DNA of 64,000 nt from Cognataquiflexum gelatinilyticum (GTDB lineage: Bacteria; Bacteroidota; Bacteroidia; Cytophagales; Cyclobacteriaceae), in contig NZ_JANAEZ010000006.1 of the NCBI RefSeq assembly GCF_024813435.1, forward strand, positions 124,001 through 188,000, in the 5' to 3' direction. Position numbers and translations under genes: made by a program. Position 1 is the stretch's first letter; each line of letters begins with the position of its first letter. Under the pieces are notes generated by a model, which saw nothing but the letters and a program-made list of their open reading frames with translations, was not told where the DNA came from and did not search any database. This document shows positions 43,367 to 53,183 of the stretch, piece after piece.

Positions 43367-45046
43367 ATGAAAAAACAAGCCCTTTCCATTGCTTTAGGTT
43401 TACTGCTGATCATTGGATGCAACACAAAAAGTAACCATCCTTTTGGTCAGGATATCCCTACTGACTCAGAACAAATAGCCATTGGCAAGTCCTTGTTTGA
43501 GCAAAATTGCTCCTCCTGTCACAACTTCACCCAAAAGACAATTGGTCCTAATCTCAGTGGCCTGACTTCTCAAATCGAGGCTGATTGGATCAAATCCTTT
43601 ATCAAAAATCCACAACAGCTCCTTGAAGGTGGTGATGAGCGTACCAAAATACTTTTGGCAGAATACAAGGTACTGATGCCGGCTTTCAATCAGCTTTCAG
43701 AGGCAGAAATAGATGCTTTATTAAGTTACATGCATTCTTTTGGGTTTGCGGCTGAATTAGAAAGTGCAGCCGGGGAAGCCTTGGAAGATCCGATTCCGGA
43801 GAAAACAATGGATTCGGGATTGTCTTTAGAACTTGAATTTTTTACCCAAATCCCAGCCACCGATTCCATTTCCCCTTTGGCCAAAATCACCAAAATGGAA
43901 AGTGAACCTGTTTCAGGGAGGCTGTTTGTACAGGATCAGCATGGGAAAATGTATGAGCTGGTCAATGGAAAGCCAAAGCTATTCTTTGACCTGAGAGCAC
44001 TTCGGCCGGATTTTGTATCCAAACCGGGATTGGCTACAGGATTTGGCAGCTATGCATTTCATCCCGAATTTGTCGACAATGGATTGCTATACACTTCACA
44101 CACCGAGAAGCCGGGTTCCAAGACTGTGGATTTTGCCTATGCCGACAGCATCAAAGTGACGATGCAGTGGGTACTCACCGAATGGAAAACATCAAATCCT
44201 TCTTCAAAATCCTTTGTTGGGGAAAGCCGGGAGGTCCTCCGCGTAAATGTCGTCACACAGATTCATGGCATGCAGGAAATTGCCTTTAATCCCCATGCCA
44301 AAAAGGGAGATCAAGATTATGGCTTGCTCTATATCGGTATCGGTGATGGCGGCAGTGCCGAAAATGGTTTCGATTTTATCTCAGACCACAAAGGCAATGC
44401 CGTTTGGAGCAGCATTCTCAGGATAGATCCGCAAGGAAATAACAGCAAAAACGGAAAATACGGCATCCCAAAAGACAATCCATTTGTCGGTCAAAATGAT
44501 AAAGCACCTGAAGTTTTTGCTTATGGATTCAGGAATCCAAACCGGATTTTTTGGGATCCAAGGGCAAGAATGATGGCCTCCGAAATAGGACACAAACATA
44601 TCGAAGAAATCAATTTGATCGAGCCGGGGAAGTTTTATGGTTGGCCAAGGAGGGAAGGATCTTTTGTAATCAATCCAAAAGGAGATATGGACAAAGTCTA
44701 TGCATTGCCTTCAGATGATGAAAAACTTGGAGCGACTTACCCCTTTCTGCAGTTTGACCATGACGAGGGCTTGGCGATCATTGCGGGGTATTTCCCAAAT
44801 TCAGGGATTTTCAAGGGGAAATTCCTTTTCGGAGATGTGCCATCAGGAAAGGTTTTTGTTTCCGATCTGAATGAATCGGCTGCTCTCAAGATGCAGAAAG
44901 TCGGAATCAAGTATGAAGGAAGGGAGACTACTTTACAGGAATTATGTGGCAAACCAAGAGTAGATTTGAAATTCGGTCAGGATAAATCAGGTCAGGTTTA
45001 CGTTTTGACCAAAGCGGATGGGAAGATTTATAGGGTAGTAAATTGA
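43367..45046 (+). CDS. Cytochrome c fused to a PQQ-type sugar dehydrogenase, lipoprotein
   Basis: A lipobox (LLIIGC) anchors the protein. Residues about 35-125 form a class I cytochrome c with heme motif CSSCH and a distal Met in VLMPAF. Residues about 150-560 form a GSDH/sorbosone-dehydrogenase beta-propeller (IGIGDGGSAENG, GYGFRNPNR-like AYGFRNPNRIFWDP, GEVGHK-like EIGHKHIEEINLI, GWPRREG). It probably oxidises a sugar or alcohol with PQQ and passes electrons to its own heme. A TTG at 43364 precedes the ATG at 43367, and the ATG is preferred. It is monocistronic. Confidence 0.9.
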   Translation: MKKQALSIALGLLLIIGCNTKSNHPFGQDIPTDSEQIAIGKSLFEQNCSSCHNFTQKTIGPNLSGLTSQIEADWIKSFIKNPQQLLEGGDERTKILLAEYKVLMPAFNQLSEAEIDALLSYMHSFGFAAELESAAGEALEDPIPEKTMDSGLSLELEFFTQIPATDSISPLAKITKMESEPVSGRLFVQDQHGKMYELVNGKPKLFFDLRALRPDFVSKPGLATGFGSYAFHPEFVDNGLLYTSHTEKPGSKTVDFAYADSIKVTMQWVLTEWKTSNPSSKSFVGESREVLRVNVVTQIHGMQEIAFNPHAKKGDQDYGLLYIGIGDGGSAENGFDFISDHKGNAVWSSILRIDPQGNNSKNGKYGIPKDNPFVGQNDKAPEVFAYGFRNPNRIFWDPRARMMASEIGHKHIEEINLIEPGKFYGWPRREGSFVINPKGDMDKVYALPSDDEKLGATYPFLQFDHDEGLAIIAGYFPNSGIFKGKFLFGDVPSGKVFVSDLNESAALKMQKVGIKYEGRETTLQELCGKPRVDLKFGQDKSGQVYVLTKADGKIYRVVN

Positions 45047-45324
45047 TACTGATTGATATTCATCCCTAAATGGAGGTTTTGCACAAGCTTTCTAATAGAG
45101 TTTTTATGCAGACTATGGGTAAGAACCAATAGGGTTTTTTAGGTGGGAGGACAGTATGGATGGTCATGTTATCTTTTGCTCTGTTCCACAAACTTTTCCC
45201 CCTGAAAATCAACAGTCTAAGATTTTCCTTTTTGTTAACAATCTTATTTTCTATTGATACAATGGTAATCTATTTTTTATTTCTCTATCTTTTTACTAAC
45301 AAAAACCTAGTAAATTATTAACCT

Positions 45325-46671
45325 ATGCCTAGAGCTAAATCCGATAAAGACCGCAAAATCTTTGTGTTGGATACTTCGGTGATCCTATACGCACACAACT
45401 CGATCATGAACTTTGCGGAGCATGATGTGGTCATCCCGATTACTGTATTGGAAGAGCTCGATCAGTTCAAAAAGGGAAATGATACCAAAAACTTTGAGGC
45501 CCGTGAATTTATCAGGCTGCTCGACGGGTTAGCCAAAGATAACATGATCCACAATTGGACTCCACTAAATGGGAAGACCAAAGGATATTTTCGGGTATTG
45601 ATGAACCCCGATAATAATATCAATGCAAACCTCATCTTTGGTGAAGAAAAAAACGACCACAAAATCCTGAATGCCGCGCTTCATTGCCAACAAATGGAAA
45701 AGGGCAGGAAGGTGATCCTAGTCAGCAAAGACATCAACCTCCGGCTCAAAGCAAAGTCCCTTGACATACATGCGGAAGATTACGAAACGGGTAAAATCAA
45801 AAACCTTTCTGAACTTGAAAATACCGGAAAATATTACTTGGAAGGCATAGAACCGGATATTATCAACAGGCTTTATGAGAATCATTCGGTCGAGTCCAAG
45901 CATGTTTTGGGAAATAAAAAAAGAAAAGCCAATGCTTTCTATATCCTCAAAAGCGAGAAAAACTCGGTGTTGGCCTATTACAATTCTGATGACAACATGC
46001 TCGAAAGGGTAGATAAGAAACTTGCCTATAACATCAAGCCAAAAAATGCAGAGCAGGCTTTTGCTTTGCATGCCATCCTGAATCCAAGGATCAAACTTGT
46101 CTCCATCCAAGGTGTGGCGGGAACGGGAAAAACGCTTTTGGCGCTTGCCGGCGCATTGGAGCAAAGAAGGGATTATAAGCAGATTTTCCTGGCAAGACCC
46201 ATTGTTCCCCTGAGCAACAAGGATATCGGCTACCTTCCGGGCGACATCAAATCTAAGTTGAATCCTTATATGGAGCCACTTTGGGACAACCTGAAGTTTA
46301 TCCAAAACCAATTCAAGGAGTCCGATAAAGAATTTCAAAAAATCACAGAATTGGTAAATCAGGAGAAATTGGTCATCCAACCTTTGGCTTATATCCGGGG
46401 AAGGTCACTTTCCAATATTTTCTTTATCGTGGATGAAGCACAAAACCTCACGCCACATGAAATAAAGACCATCATCAGCCGGGCAGGTGAAAATACCAAG
46501 ATCATTTTTACTGGGGATATCTTTCAGATTGACACCCCTTATCTCGACAGTCAGAGCAATGGTTTATCTTATTTGATAGATCGGGTAAAAGACCATCCTT
46601 TGTATGCCCATATCAAGCTAGAAAAGGGAGAAAGATCGGAATTGGCGAATTTAGCAAATGATCTCCTGTAA
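45325..46671 (+). CDS. PIN-PhoH fusion ATPase (PhoH2/YlaK type)
   Basis: The N-terminal PIN ribonuclease domain (about residues 10-150; FVLDTSVIL with the first catalytic Asp, then TVLEELDQFK and later KDIN acidic sites) is fused to a PhoH helicase-like ATPase (about 240-445; Walker A GVAGTGKT, Walker B FFIVDEAQN, then FTGDIFQID). PhoH2 proteins unwind and cleave RNA and in some bacteria act in toxin-antitoxin-like pairs, but no antitoxin ORF is visible here. A strong terminator follows the gene. Confidence 0.93.
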   Translation: MPRAKSDKDRKIFVLDTSVILYAHNSIMNFAEHDVVIPITVLEELDQFKKGNDTKNFEAREFIRLLDGLAKDNMIHNWTPLNGKTKGYFRVLMNPDNNINANLIFGEEKNDHKILNAALHCQQMEKGRKVILVSKDINLRLKAKSLDIHAEDYETGKIKNLSELENTGKYYLEGIEPDIINRLYENHSVESKHVLGNKKRKANAFYILKSEKNSVLAYYNSDDNMLERVDKKLAYNIKPKNAEQAFALHAILNPRIKLVSIQGVAGTGKTLLALAGALEQRRDYKQIFLARPIVPLSNKDIGYLPGDIKSKLNPYMEPLWDNLKFIQNQFKESDKEFQKITELVNQEKLVIQPLAYIRGRSLSNIFFIVDEAQNLTPHEIKTIISRAGENTKIIFTGDIFQIDTPYLDSQSNGLSYLIDRVKDHPLYAHIKLEKGERSELANLANDLL

Positions 46672-46690
46672 AAATTGATTTAATTTTTGT

Positions 46691-46732
46691 AATCCGATAG
46701 AATATTCCGAAATTCTATCGGATTTTTTATTT
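46691..46732 (+). terminator. Rho-independent terminator after the PhoH gene
   Basis: A perfect 13-bp stem (AATCCGATAGAAT at 46691-46703 with ATTCTATCGGATT at 46712-46724), loop of 8 bases, then TTTTATTTTTTT. Confidence 0.92.
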
Positions 46733-46801
46733 TTTTATCGTTTTGGCGCAACCTTTGGCTCAGGTTTAAAGTTATCCAACTGTATCATTTCAGAAAATGT
46801 C

Positions 46802-46819
46802 ATGTACGATATCGTACAT
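46802..46819. promoter_or_regulatory. Perfect 18-bp palindrome, possible operator
   Basis: ATGTACGATATCGTACAT is fully self-complementary and lies 145 bases upstream of the small exported protein gene, in otherwise AT-rich DNA. No T run follows, so it is not a terminator. Such even palindromes commonly bind dimeric regulators, but none can be named here. Confidence 0.4.
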
Positions 46820-46963
46820 ATAATATCAATCATTTTGAATTTAAAAAACTGATAATCAATAAGATATAAAATTAGGATCAGAATTTGGCATAAGGCTAAT
46901 ACCTGCCACATTGAAAGCAGGTAAAGAAATTAAACCTTACACAATTACAAATAAAAGAAGAAA

Positions 46964-47320
46964 ATGAAACCAACTATTTTAACTCAAAAAACAGTTTGTG
47001 CCTTTTTAGGATTAATGATGGCATTGACAATCTTGTGGGCTGCTAAGGCCGAGGCGAAAGTTGATCGAATCAACGAGGTAATCCCGATGGAATTTAATTT
47101 GGGATTGGGTGAAGTTCAGGAGAATGTTATCCAAGAATTTGAATTGGATCTTTCTGATCTGAAAGAACTTCCGACTATCACCATTATCAATAAATATGGA
47201 GAAGTGGTAGCCGAATTTTACGGTGATAAAGAAGAAATTAAGAAAAAGTTTAAAGGATCTTTTGAAAAGGCACTATTCGTTACGGACTCAGTAGGCCAAG
47301 AATTCTACCTTGTAAGATAG
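46964..47320 (+). CDS. Small exported protein of unknown function, 118 aa
   Basis: A clear signal peptide (VCAFLGLMMALTILWAAKAEA, cleaved near residue 36) precedes a mature domain of about 80 residues, acidic then basic (FELDLSDLKELPTITIINKYGEVVAEFYGDKEEIKKKFKG). No family is recognised. It has an AAAGAAGAAA-type purine stretch before the ATG and ends ahead of a shared terminator. A perfect palindrome upstream may be its control site. Confidence 0.78.
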   Translation: MKPTILTQKTVCAFLGLMMALTILWAAKAEAKVDRINEVIPMEFNLGLGEVQENVIQEFELDLSDLKELPTITIINKYGEVVAEFYGDKEEIKKKFKGSFEKALFVTDSVGQEFYLVR

Positions 47321-47350
47321 TTTAGTTGATTGTTTGGTTTTTTGAATAAA

Positions 47351-47378
47351 AAAAAGGTGAGTCATGCTCACCTTTTTT
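47351..47378. terminator. Bidirectional terminator
   Basis: Stem GGTGAG (47356-47361) with CTCACC (47367-47372) is flanked by A and T runs on both sides, so it can end both the small exported protein gene (plus) and the LytTR regulator gene (minus). Confidence 0.88.
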
Positions 47379-47393
47379 CTTTTTCCTGAAAAA

Positions 47394-48149
47394 TTAACTT
47401 TCAGTAATTGTATTCAGTTTAGCGAGGAAGCTGTTATAATATTGCCTACCTACTTGGACTACCGCACCCATTTTAAGGTTGATGTCTTTGGTGTTGAAGC
47501 TTTCTATCTGTGCAAGCTGCACAATAAAGGATTTTTGTACCCTCAGGAAAAGATGTGGTGGAAGTTTTTCTTCCATGTCTTTCATCGATTTTCTGATGGT
47601 GAAATTCCGTGCTTTGGTGTATATGGTAACCATATTTCCATTAGCCTCGACATAATAGATCTCTTCATAAGGGACCCTTTCATACGCATTGTCTGCTTTG
47701 ATAAAAACCGCGTCTACGACAAGATACGGGCTTTCGTCCTTTGTTCTTACTGCTACGGTTTCTGCTGCAGGTTTGGTTCTTTTGTTGTAAAGCACAATTT
47801 CTACAATGGCATGGATGTCATTGGTGTTAAATGGTTTTACAATAAAACCTGCCGGATTGATTCTTTTTGCTCTTTCAATGATGGTAGGGTCACTGTATGA
47901 GGTCACATAAACTAACGGTGCATCGACCATTTGTTTGATGATTTCTCCCAATTCGATACCGTCTTTATCTCCCTTCAGCTTGATATCCATAAATACCAAG
48001 TCGGGTCTGTATTTTTTGACGACTTTGATGGCTTGGTTGGCGGAGTTTGCGATGTCAATGTTGACGTAACCTAAAAGTTCTAAAATCTCTTCAATGTTTT
48101 CGGCTATGTTTACATCATCTTCGACGATCAGGATTCTTTCCTCTTTCAT
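47394..48149 (-). CDS. LytTR-family response regulator, 251 aa
   Basis: The receiver domain (about residues 1-125) has an intact site: acidic pair in LIVEDDVNI, phosphoacceptor Asp in LVFMDIKL, Thr in VYVTSYSD and Lys in FIVKPFN. The C-terminal LytTR DNA-binding domain spans about 155-250 (YVEANGNMVTIYTKARNFTIRKSMKDMEEKL, FLRVQKSFIVQL). No cognate kinase is adjacent; the kinase at 49042 is paired with the next regulator. Probably an orphan or cross-talking regulator. Confidence 0.92.
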   Translation of the reverse strand: MKEERILIVEDDVNIAENIEEILELLGYVNIDIANSANQAIKVVKKYRPDLVFMDIKLKGDKDGIELGEIIKQMVDAPLVYVTSYSDPTIIERAKRINPAGFIVKPFNTNDIHAIVEIVLYNKRTKPAAETVAVRTKDESPYLVVDAVFIKADNAYERVPYEEIYYVEANGNMVTIYTKARNFTIRKSMKDMEEKLPPHLFLRVQKSFIVQLAQIESFNTKDINLKMGAVVQVGRQYYNSFLAKLNTITES

Positions 48150-48294
48150 ATGATTTTTATCGGGAAATAATACGTTAAAATAATTATTAAATAGATTTTA
48201 TTGGTGGTGAAAATTATACGAGTGACTATTTACAAATTTTAGTTTTCACAATCAATATTTATTTGAAATTTCTCTAATAATCAATTATTTCGTT

Positions 48295-49029
48295 TTATAA
48301 ACTCATCATGTCCTTAAATCTTGCAGCCTGTCTTCTGCTGACTTCGATTCTGTCTCCACCTTTCAAAGTCACCACCAATCCTCCGTTGAACCAAGGCTCG
48401 ATGGCCTCCACCCAACTCAGGTTAATGATGTGTTTTCTACTTGCTCTGAAGAATGATTTCTCACTCAATCTTTCATCCAAAGCATTAAGTGATTTGTGGA
48501 TCATTGGCTTGAAATTATCAAAATATACTTTGATGTAGTTTCCGTCGGATTCAAAAAGTCTCACATTGGATAATTTTACAAACCAGCAACGGTCTCCGTC
48601 TTTTACAAACACTTGGTCATCAAGGGTAAGTTTTCGACCTGCAAAAGCCCCTATTTCCTCTGATTTTTCCTGGTTTTCATTCAGTTTTTTCAATAGACGC
48701 TCGATGGCTTCACCCAGTCGCTTTGGTTCTATGGGCTTCAAAAGGTAATCCAAAGCATTGACCTGAAAGGCTTTGATGGCATATTCATCGTAGGCAGTCG
48801 TAAATACAACATGTGGTACATTGTCCAATTCTTCCAACAAATCGAATCCCGTTTTTTCAGGCATTTGGATATCAAGAAAGACCACATCCGGTGCCAATGC
48901 CTCGATTTTTTCTTTGGCATCATCCACATTATTGGCTTCGCCTACTATCTCAACTTGGTCGTATTGGGAAAGCAAGTTGATCAGTTCTTTCCTTGCCAGT
49001 CTTTCGTCGTCTATTACAAGTGCTCTCAT
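48295..49029 (-). CDS. LytTR-family response regulator (LytR/AlgR type), 244 aa
   Basis: The receiver is intact: DD in LVIDDERLARKEL, Asp in VVFLDIQMPEKTG, Thr in VVFTTAYDEYAIKAF and Lys in DYLLKPIEPKRL. The LytTR domain follows (about residues 150-244; LFESDGNYIKVYF, FFRASRKHIINLSWV). It lies 12 bases after the LytS-type kinase gene on the same strand, so the two form a two-component system. The stimulus is not evident. Confidence 0.95.
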   Translation of the reverse strand: MRALVIDDERLARKELINLLSQYDQVEIVGEANNVDDAKEKIEALAPDVVFLDIQMPEKTGFDLLEELDNVPHVVFTTAYDEYAIKAFQVNALDYLLKPIEPKRLGEAIERLLKKLNENQEKSEEIGAFAGRKLTLDDQVFVKDGDRCWFVKLSNVRLFESDGNYIKVYFDNFKPMIHKSLNALDERLSEKSFFRASRKHIINLSWVEAIEPWFNGGLVVTLKGGDRIEVSRRQAARFKDMMSL

Positions 49030-49041
49030 CTTATTGAATTT

Positions 49042-50094
49042 TTAACCTAATGTAGGGTTTTGTTTTGGAATTTTTATTTCGGTAATTACAAAATCACTTT
49101 CTGAATTGAATATCTTGAAGGAAGCCCGGTCACCATAAATGAGCCTCAATCGCTGCATGGTATTGTTGATCCCATGGCCTTCTCTTTCTTTTTTTCGGAC
49201 CATTCCGTTGTTTTTCAGCTGCCCGCTGTTTCTGACCTGAATGATCAGGTCATCGGTGATTCCTTCTTTGCATTTGATTTCCACCAATCCGCCTTTTACC
49301 CTTGTAGAAATACCGTGTTTGATGGCATTTTCAACAATAGTCTGCAGCATCATGGGCGGTATTTTATAATCATATGCCGAAGGTTCGATATCATATTTGA
49401 CCTGGAGACGCTCCTCAAACCTGATAGTCTCCAAGTTAAGATAATCTTTTACTGTATTGATTTCATTTTCAAAATCGATTGTCCTCTTTTTATCCATCAT
49501 CAGGGAAAATCTCAAGATATTAGATAGTTGGGTTATGGCAAGTTTCGCCTTTGCAGGATCTTCATCCACCAATGCACGCACGCTGTTCAAGGCGTTGAAT
49601 ATAAAATGGGGATTGAGCTGGCTTTTGAGATGGTTGAGCTGGATCTCATTGATTTTTGCCTGATACCTGAGGGATTGGTTATAGCTATCCAAGAAATGAA
49701 AAAGGAAATACACCATGCTCCAAAGCGAATAAAAGAGGAAGCCGACAAAGATATTTCCAGATATAACGATCAACCTAAATTCGGTTTCGGGATTGAGCGT
49801 ACCAAATACCCAACTGATAATGATCTGGGCGATGGTATTCAAAATGCTGAGTAAAGCAAGGGTGAGTACAGTATTGGAAAGGAGCTTGGCGAAATCTAAG
49901 TTCAGCCAACCATATTTTTTGATTGCATATCGGAATGCATGGGTAGACAAAAAGTAAAAGGCCGCCAATGAAGAATATGCCCCTATCTGTACAGGGGTGA
50001 TTCTTCTATCCAAAGAAACAAAGAAAAGGTTGATCAAAGCATATCCTGACCAACCCAAAATCTGTAATATCCAATATAATCTCGTCCTATTCAT
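49042..50094 (-). CDS. LytS-type sensor histidine kinase, 350 aa
   Basis: Four membrane helices occupy the first 130 residues with no extracellular sensor domain. The His_kinase domain carries the phospho-His in NHLKSQLNPHFIFNALNSVRAL, and the HATPase_c region has the N box IVENAIKHGIS. Such kinases pair with LytTR regulators; the partner gene is 12 bases downstream. A full-match -7 box lies just before the start, implying a very short leader. Confidence 0.94.
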   Translation of the reverse strand: MNRTRLYWILQILGWSGYALINLFFVSLDRRITPVQIGAYSSLAAFYFLSTHAFRYAIKKYGWLNLDFAKLLSNTVLTLALLSILNTIAQIIISWVFGTLNPETEFRLIVISGNIFVGFLFYSLWSMVYFLFHFLDSYNQSLRYQAKINEIQLNHLKSQLNPHFIFNALNSVRALVDEDPAKAKLAITQLSNILRFSLMMDKKRTIDFENEINTVKDYLNLETIRFEERLQVKYDIEPSAYDYKIPPMMLQTIVENAIKHGISTRVKGGLVEIKCKEGITDDLIIQVRNSGQLKNNGMVRKKEREGHGINNTMQRLRLIYGDRASFKIFNSESDFVITEIKIPKQNPTLG

Positions 50095-50104
50095 GGCCTT
50101 AGCT

Positions 50105-50112
50105 CAAATATA
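50105..50112 (-). promoter_or_regulatory. Promoter -7 box of the LytS-type kinase operon
   Basis: On the minus strand TATATTTG fits TAnnTTTG and ends 10 bases before the kinase start codon. A transcript from it would have almost no leader. Confidence 0.45.
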
Positions 50113-50187
50113 GACATGACCTCTTTATGCATTCATTGTTTTTTATTGATAGGTAAAATCAGGGCCTTTGGAGGTCATATACTTCTA

Positions 50188-53034
50188 TCAGTTCAATTCT
50201 TCTCTTAGGAACTTTGCCGTATAGCTCATTTTGTCTTTAGCGATTTGTTCGGGAGTGCCTTCTGCAATGATCCTCCCTCCTTTTTCGCCCCCTTCATGAC
50301 CAATGTCCACTACATAGTCAGCCATTTTGATCACATCCATGTTATGCTCAATGATTAGTACTGTATTCCCTTTTTCCACAAGTCTGTTTAAAACTTCCAA
50401 CAAATGCTCAATATCCTGAAAATGAAGACCTGTGGTAGGTTCATCGAGGATATAGAAAGTTTTCCCAGTATCTTTTTTGGAAAGTTCGGTAGCCAACTTG
50501 ACCCGCTGGGCCTCTCCTCCTGATAGGGTAGTAGCATGCTGTCCCAATGTAATGTAGCCAAGCCCGACATCATTAAGCGTTTGGATTCTTCTGAGGATTT
50601 TTGGTTGGTTTTCAAAAAACTCTACAGCTTGCTCCACAGTCATATCCAAAACATCGGAGATGGATTTCCCTTTAAATCGGACCTCCAAAGTTTCCCTGTT
50701 ATACCGCTTTCCTTTGCAGGTTTCACATGGGATATGGACATCTGGGAGAAAGTCCATTTCGATCAGTTTCATTCCTGCTCCCTCACAATCTTCACACCTG
50801 CCTCCTTTGACATTGAAACTAAACCGACCTGGTTTGTAACCTCTGATTTTGGATTCCGGTAGTTCTGTAAATAATGTTCTGATATCAGAAAAAACACCTG
50901 TATAGGTGGCAGGATTGGATCTTGGAGTTCGTCCGATTGGGGATTGGTCTACTTCGATTACTTTGTCCAAGTGCTTCAATCCATCTATGCTATCATAGTT
51001 AAGAGGCTCTTTTTTTGAATTGTAAAAATGATGGTTCAATATCGGGAACAAGGTCTCATGGATGAGAGAACTTTTTCCGCTACCCGAAACTCCCGTGATA
51101 CAGATCATCGTACTTAAGGGAAGTTTAAGATTTACGTTTTTCAGGTTATTTCCTTTTGCGCCTTTGAGTTGGAGGAAGTTGCCGCTTCCTTTTCTCCTTT
51201 CAGCGGGCACTTTTATTTTAAGTTCGCCTGTGAGGTATTTTCCTGTGATGCTTCTCAATTTCAAAAACTCATCCGGCGTACCGGCTGCCACGATTTGGCC
51301 GCCATGTCTACCTGCGCCGGGACCAATGTCCACCACATAGTCAGAAAGCAACATCATGTCTTTGTCATGCTCTACGACGAGGACAGAGTTGCCCAAATCC
51401 CGGAGGTCCTGAAGGGCTTTGATCAGTTTGACGTTGTCTCTTTGGTGAAGCCCGATACTAGGTTCATCCAAGATATACAGCACGCCAACCAATTGTGTTC
51501 CGATCTGCGTCGCTAGCCTAATCCTCTGGGCTTCCCCCCCTGAAAGGGTTCGCAAAGGCCTGTTTAATGAAAGGTAATCCAATCCTATATCCAAAAGGAA
51601 TCCTATCCTTTTTCTGATTTCTTTCAAAACTTCTTTGCCGATAATCTGCTGTCTGTCTGACATTCTGCTTTCCAGACCTTCAAACCAACTTCCCAAGGCG
51701 GTAATATCCATCATGGAAAGCTCGCCGATGTGTTTTTCATCAATTTTGAAATGCAGGGCTTCTTTCTTTAGCCTATAACCATTGCAATCGGGGCAGGTTT
51801 TGGAAGTGGTAAATTCATTGACCCAATCCAATATTTTTTCTGTTCCGCCTTCCTGTTGTTTTTGGAGGAAATTCACTATTCCTTCAAAAGTTGTATGCCA
51901 TTCTGTACCCGGGTATTTTACTGATTCTACAGCTACTTCTATCTTGTCTCCGTAAAGCAAAATATCGATGACTTCTTGGGGGAGATTTTCTATCGGTGTG
52001 GTAATGCTGCATTTGTAATGTTTCAGGATGGCTTCCACTTTTTTGAATATCCAAACATCCCTGTACTCTCCCAACGGCGCAATCCCCCCTCTGCTGATAC
52101 TTAGACTGCGATCGGGAATGATATTTTCGATGGTAATTTCTTCGATAACCCCCAAGCCATTGCAAGTGGGACATGCCCCATAAGGGCTGTTGAATGAAAA
52201 GCTGTTGGGAGCGGGTTCATCATAAGACAGCCCGGTGACAGGATCCATCAAATATTTGGAAAAATGGTGGATATCTCCCTTCTCGTCCCGGAGCATGATG
52301 ACTCCCTTGCCATGTTGAAGTCCCGTTTTCAGCGACTGACTGATCCGGAATCTATCTTCCTCCTCCGCTACAATTCTATCAATGACGATTTCTATATCAT
52401 GGATTTTGTACCGATCCACCTGCATCTTAGGCACCACATCCATGACAACTCCATCAATCCGGACTTTTGAAAAACCCATTTTGCGGATCTGCTCAAACAG
52501 CTCCCTGTAATGCCCTTTTCGTCCTTTTACAATAGGGGCTAGGATGTAAAGTTTTTGGTTTTTGAATTTGTCAAACAATTGTTCAATGATCTGATCTTCT
52601 GTTTGACGGATCATTTTTTGCCCGGTGAGGTAAGAGTAGGCTTCACCTGCCCTCGCATAGAGCAACCTCATAAAGTCATAGATTTCAGTTACCGTGCCGA
52701 CTGTAGATCTTGGGTTTTTGGAAGTTGTTTTTTGTTCAATGGAAATGACAGGAGATAAGCCATTGATTTTATCTACATCAGGGCGCTCCATGCCTCCCAA
52801 AAAAGAACGGGCATAAGCGGAAAAACTTTCCATATACCGCCTTTGTCCCTCAGCGTAGATGGTATCAAAGGCAAGTGAACTTTTTCCGCTTCCACTCAGC
52901 CCAGTGATGACTACCAATTTATTCCTTGGGATACTGATATCGACGTTTTTCAGGTTGTGTTCCCGAGCTCCAAAAATTTCGATAAATTCTTCTTTTTTCT
53001 CTATTGACAATTCTGACATGGAGGGATTTTGCAT
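50188..53034 (-). CDS. uvrA: Excinuclease ABC subunit A
   Basis: UvrA finds bulky DNA lesions and loads UvrB in nucleotide excision repair. It has two ABC ATPase halves (Walker A GLSGSGKSS near the N-terminus and GVSGSGKSS in the middle; signature LSGGEAQRIRLATQIG and LSGGEAQRVKLATEL) and zinc-finger motifs CPTCNGLG, CPDCNG, CEDCEGAG, CETCKGKR. The frame is open upstream to 53094, but a TACTTTTG promoter box at 53049-53056 lies inside that extension, so the start is at 53034 (MQNPS) or 53019 (MSELS). Full length of about 948 aa is normal. Confidence 0.97.
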   Translation of the reverse strand: MQNPSMSELSIEKKEEFIEIFGAREHNLKNVDISIPRNKLVVITGLSGSGKSSLAFDTIYAEGQRRYMESFSAYARSFLGGMERPDVDKINGLSPVISIEQKTTSKNPRSTVGTVTEIYDFMRLLYARAGEAYSYLTGQKMIRQTEDQIIEQLFDKFKNQKLYILAPIVKGRKGHYRELFEQIRKMGFSKVRIDGVVMDVVPKMQVDRYKIHDIEIVIDRIVAEEEDRFRISQSLKTGLQHGKGVIMLRDEKGDIHHFSKYLMDPVTGLSYDEPAPNSFSFNSPYGACPTCNGLGVIEEITIENIIPDRSLSISRGGIAPLGEYRDVWIFKKVEAILKHYKCSITTPIENLPQEVIDILLYGDKIEVAVESVKYPGTEWHTTFEGIVNFLQKQQEGGTEKILDWVNEFTTSKTCPDCNGYRLKKEALHFKIDEKHIGELSMMDITALGSWFEGLESRMSDRQQIIGKEVLKEIRKRIGFLLDIGLDYLSLNRPLRTLSGGEAQRIRLATQIGTQLVGVLYILDEPSIGLHQRDNVKLIKALQDLRDLGNSVLVVEHDKDMMLLSDYVVDIGPGAGRHGGQIVAAGTPDEFLKLRSITGKYLTGELKIKVPAERRKGSGNFLQLKGAKGNNLKNVNLKLPLSTMICITGVSGSGKSSLIHETLFPILNHHFYNSKKEPLNYDSIDGLKHLDKVIEVDQSPIGRTPRSNPATYTGVFSDIRTLFTELPESKIRGYKPGRFSFNVKGGRCEDCEGAGMKLIEMDFLPDVHIPCETCKGKRYNRETLEVRFKGKSISDVLDMTVEQAVEFFENQPKILRRIQTLNDVGLGYITLGQHATTLSGGEAQRVKLATELSKKDTGKTFYILDEPTTGLHFQDIEHLLEVLNRLVEKGNTVLIIEHNMDVIKMADYVVDIGHEGGEKGGRIIAEGTPEQIAKDKMSYTAKFLREELN

Positions 53035-53048
53035 TTTATTCAAGCTTG

Positions 53049-53056
53049 CAAAAGTA
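53049..53056 (-). promoter_or_regulatory. Promoter -7 box of uvrA
   Basis: TACTTTTG on the minus strand matches TAnnTTTG and sits 14 bases upstream of the ATG at 53034. It rules out the longer open-frame start at 53094. Confidence 0.5.
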
Positions 53057-53183
53057 CGAATTATTGGGGGGGAATCCCAGATGAATCCTATCATAAAACC
53101 CCGAATAAGGAATTAAGGTTTATTAAAAAATGGGATGTAAAGGATATTTGCTGATAAGTACAGGACTTTAATTTTCCATCATG

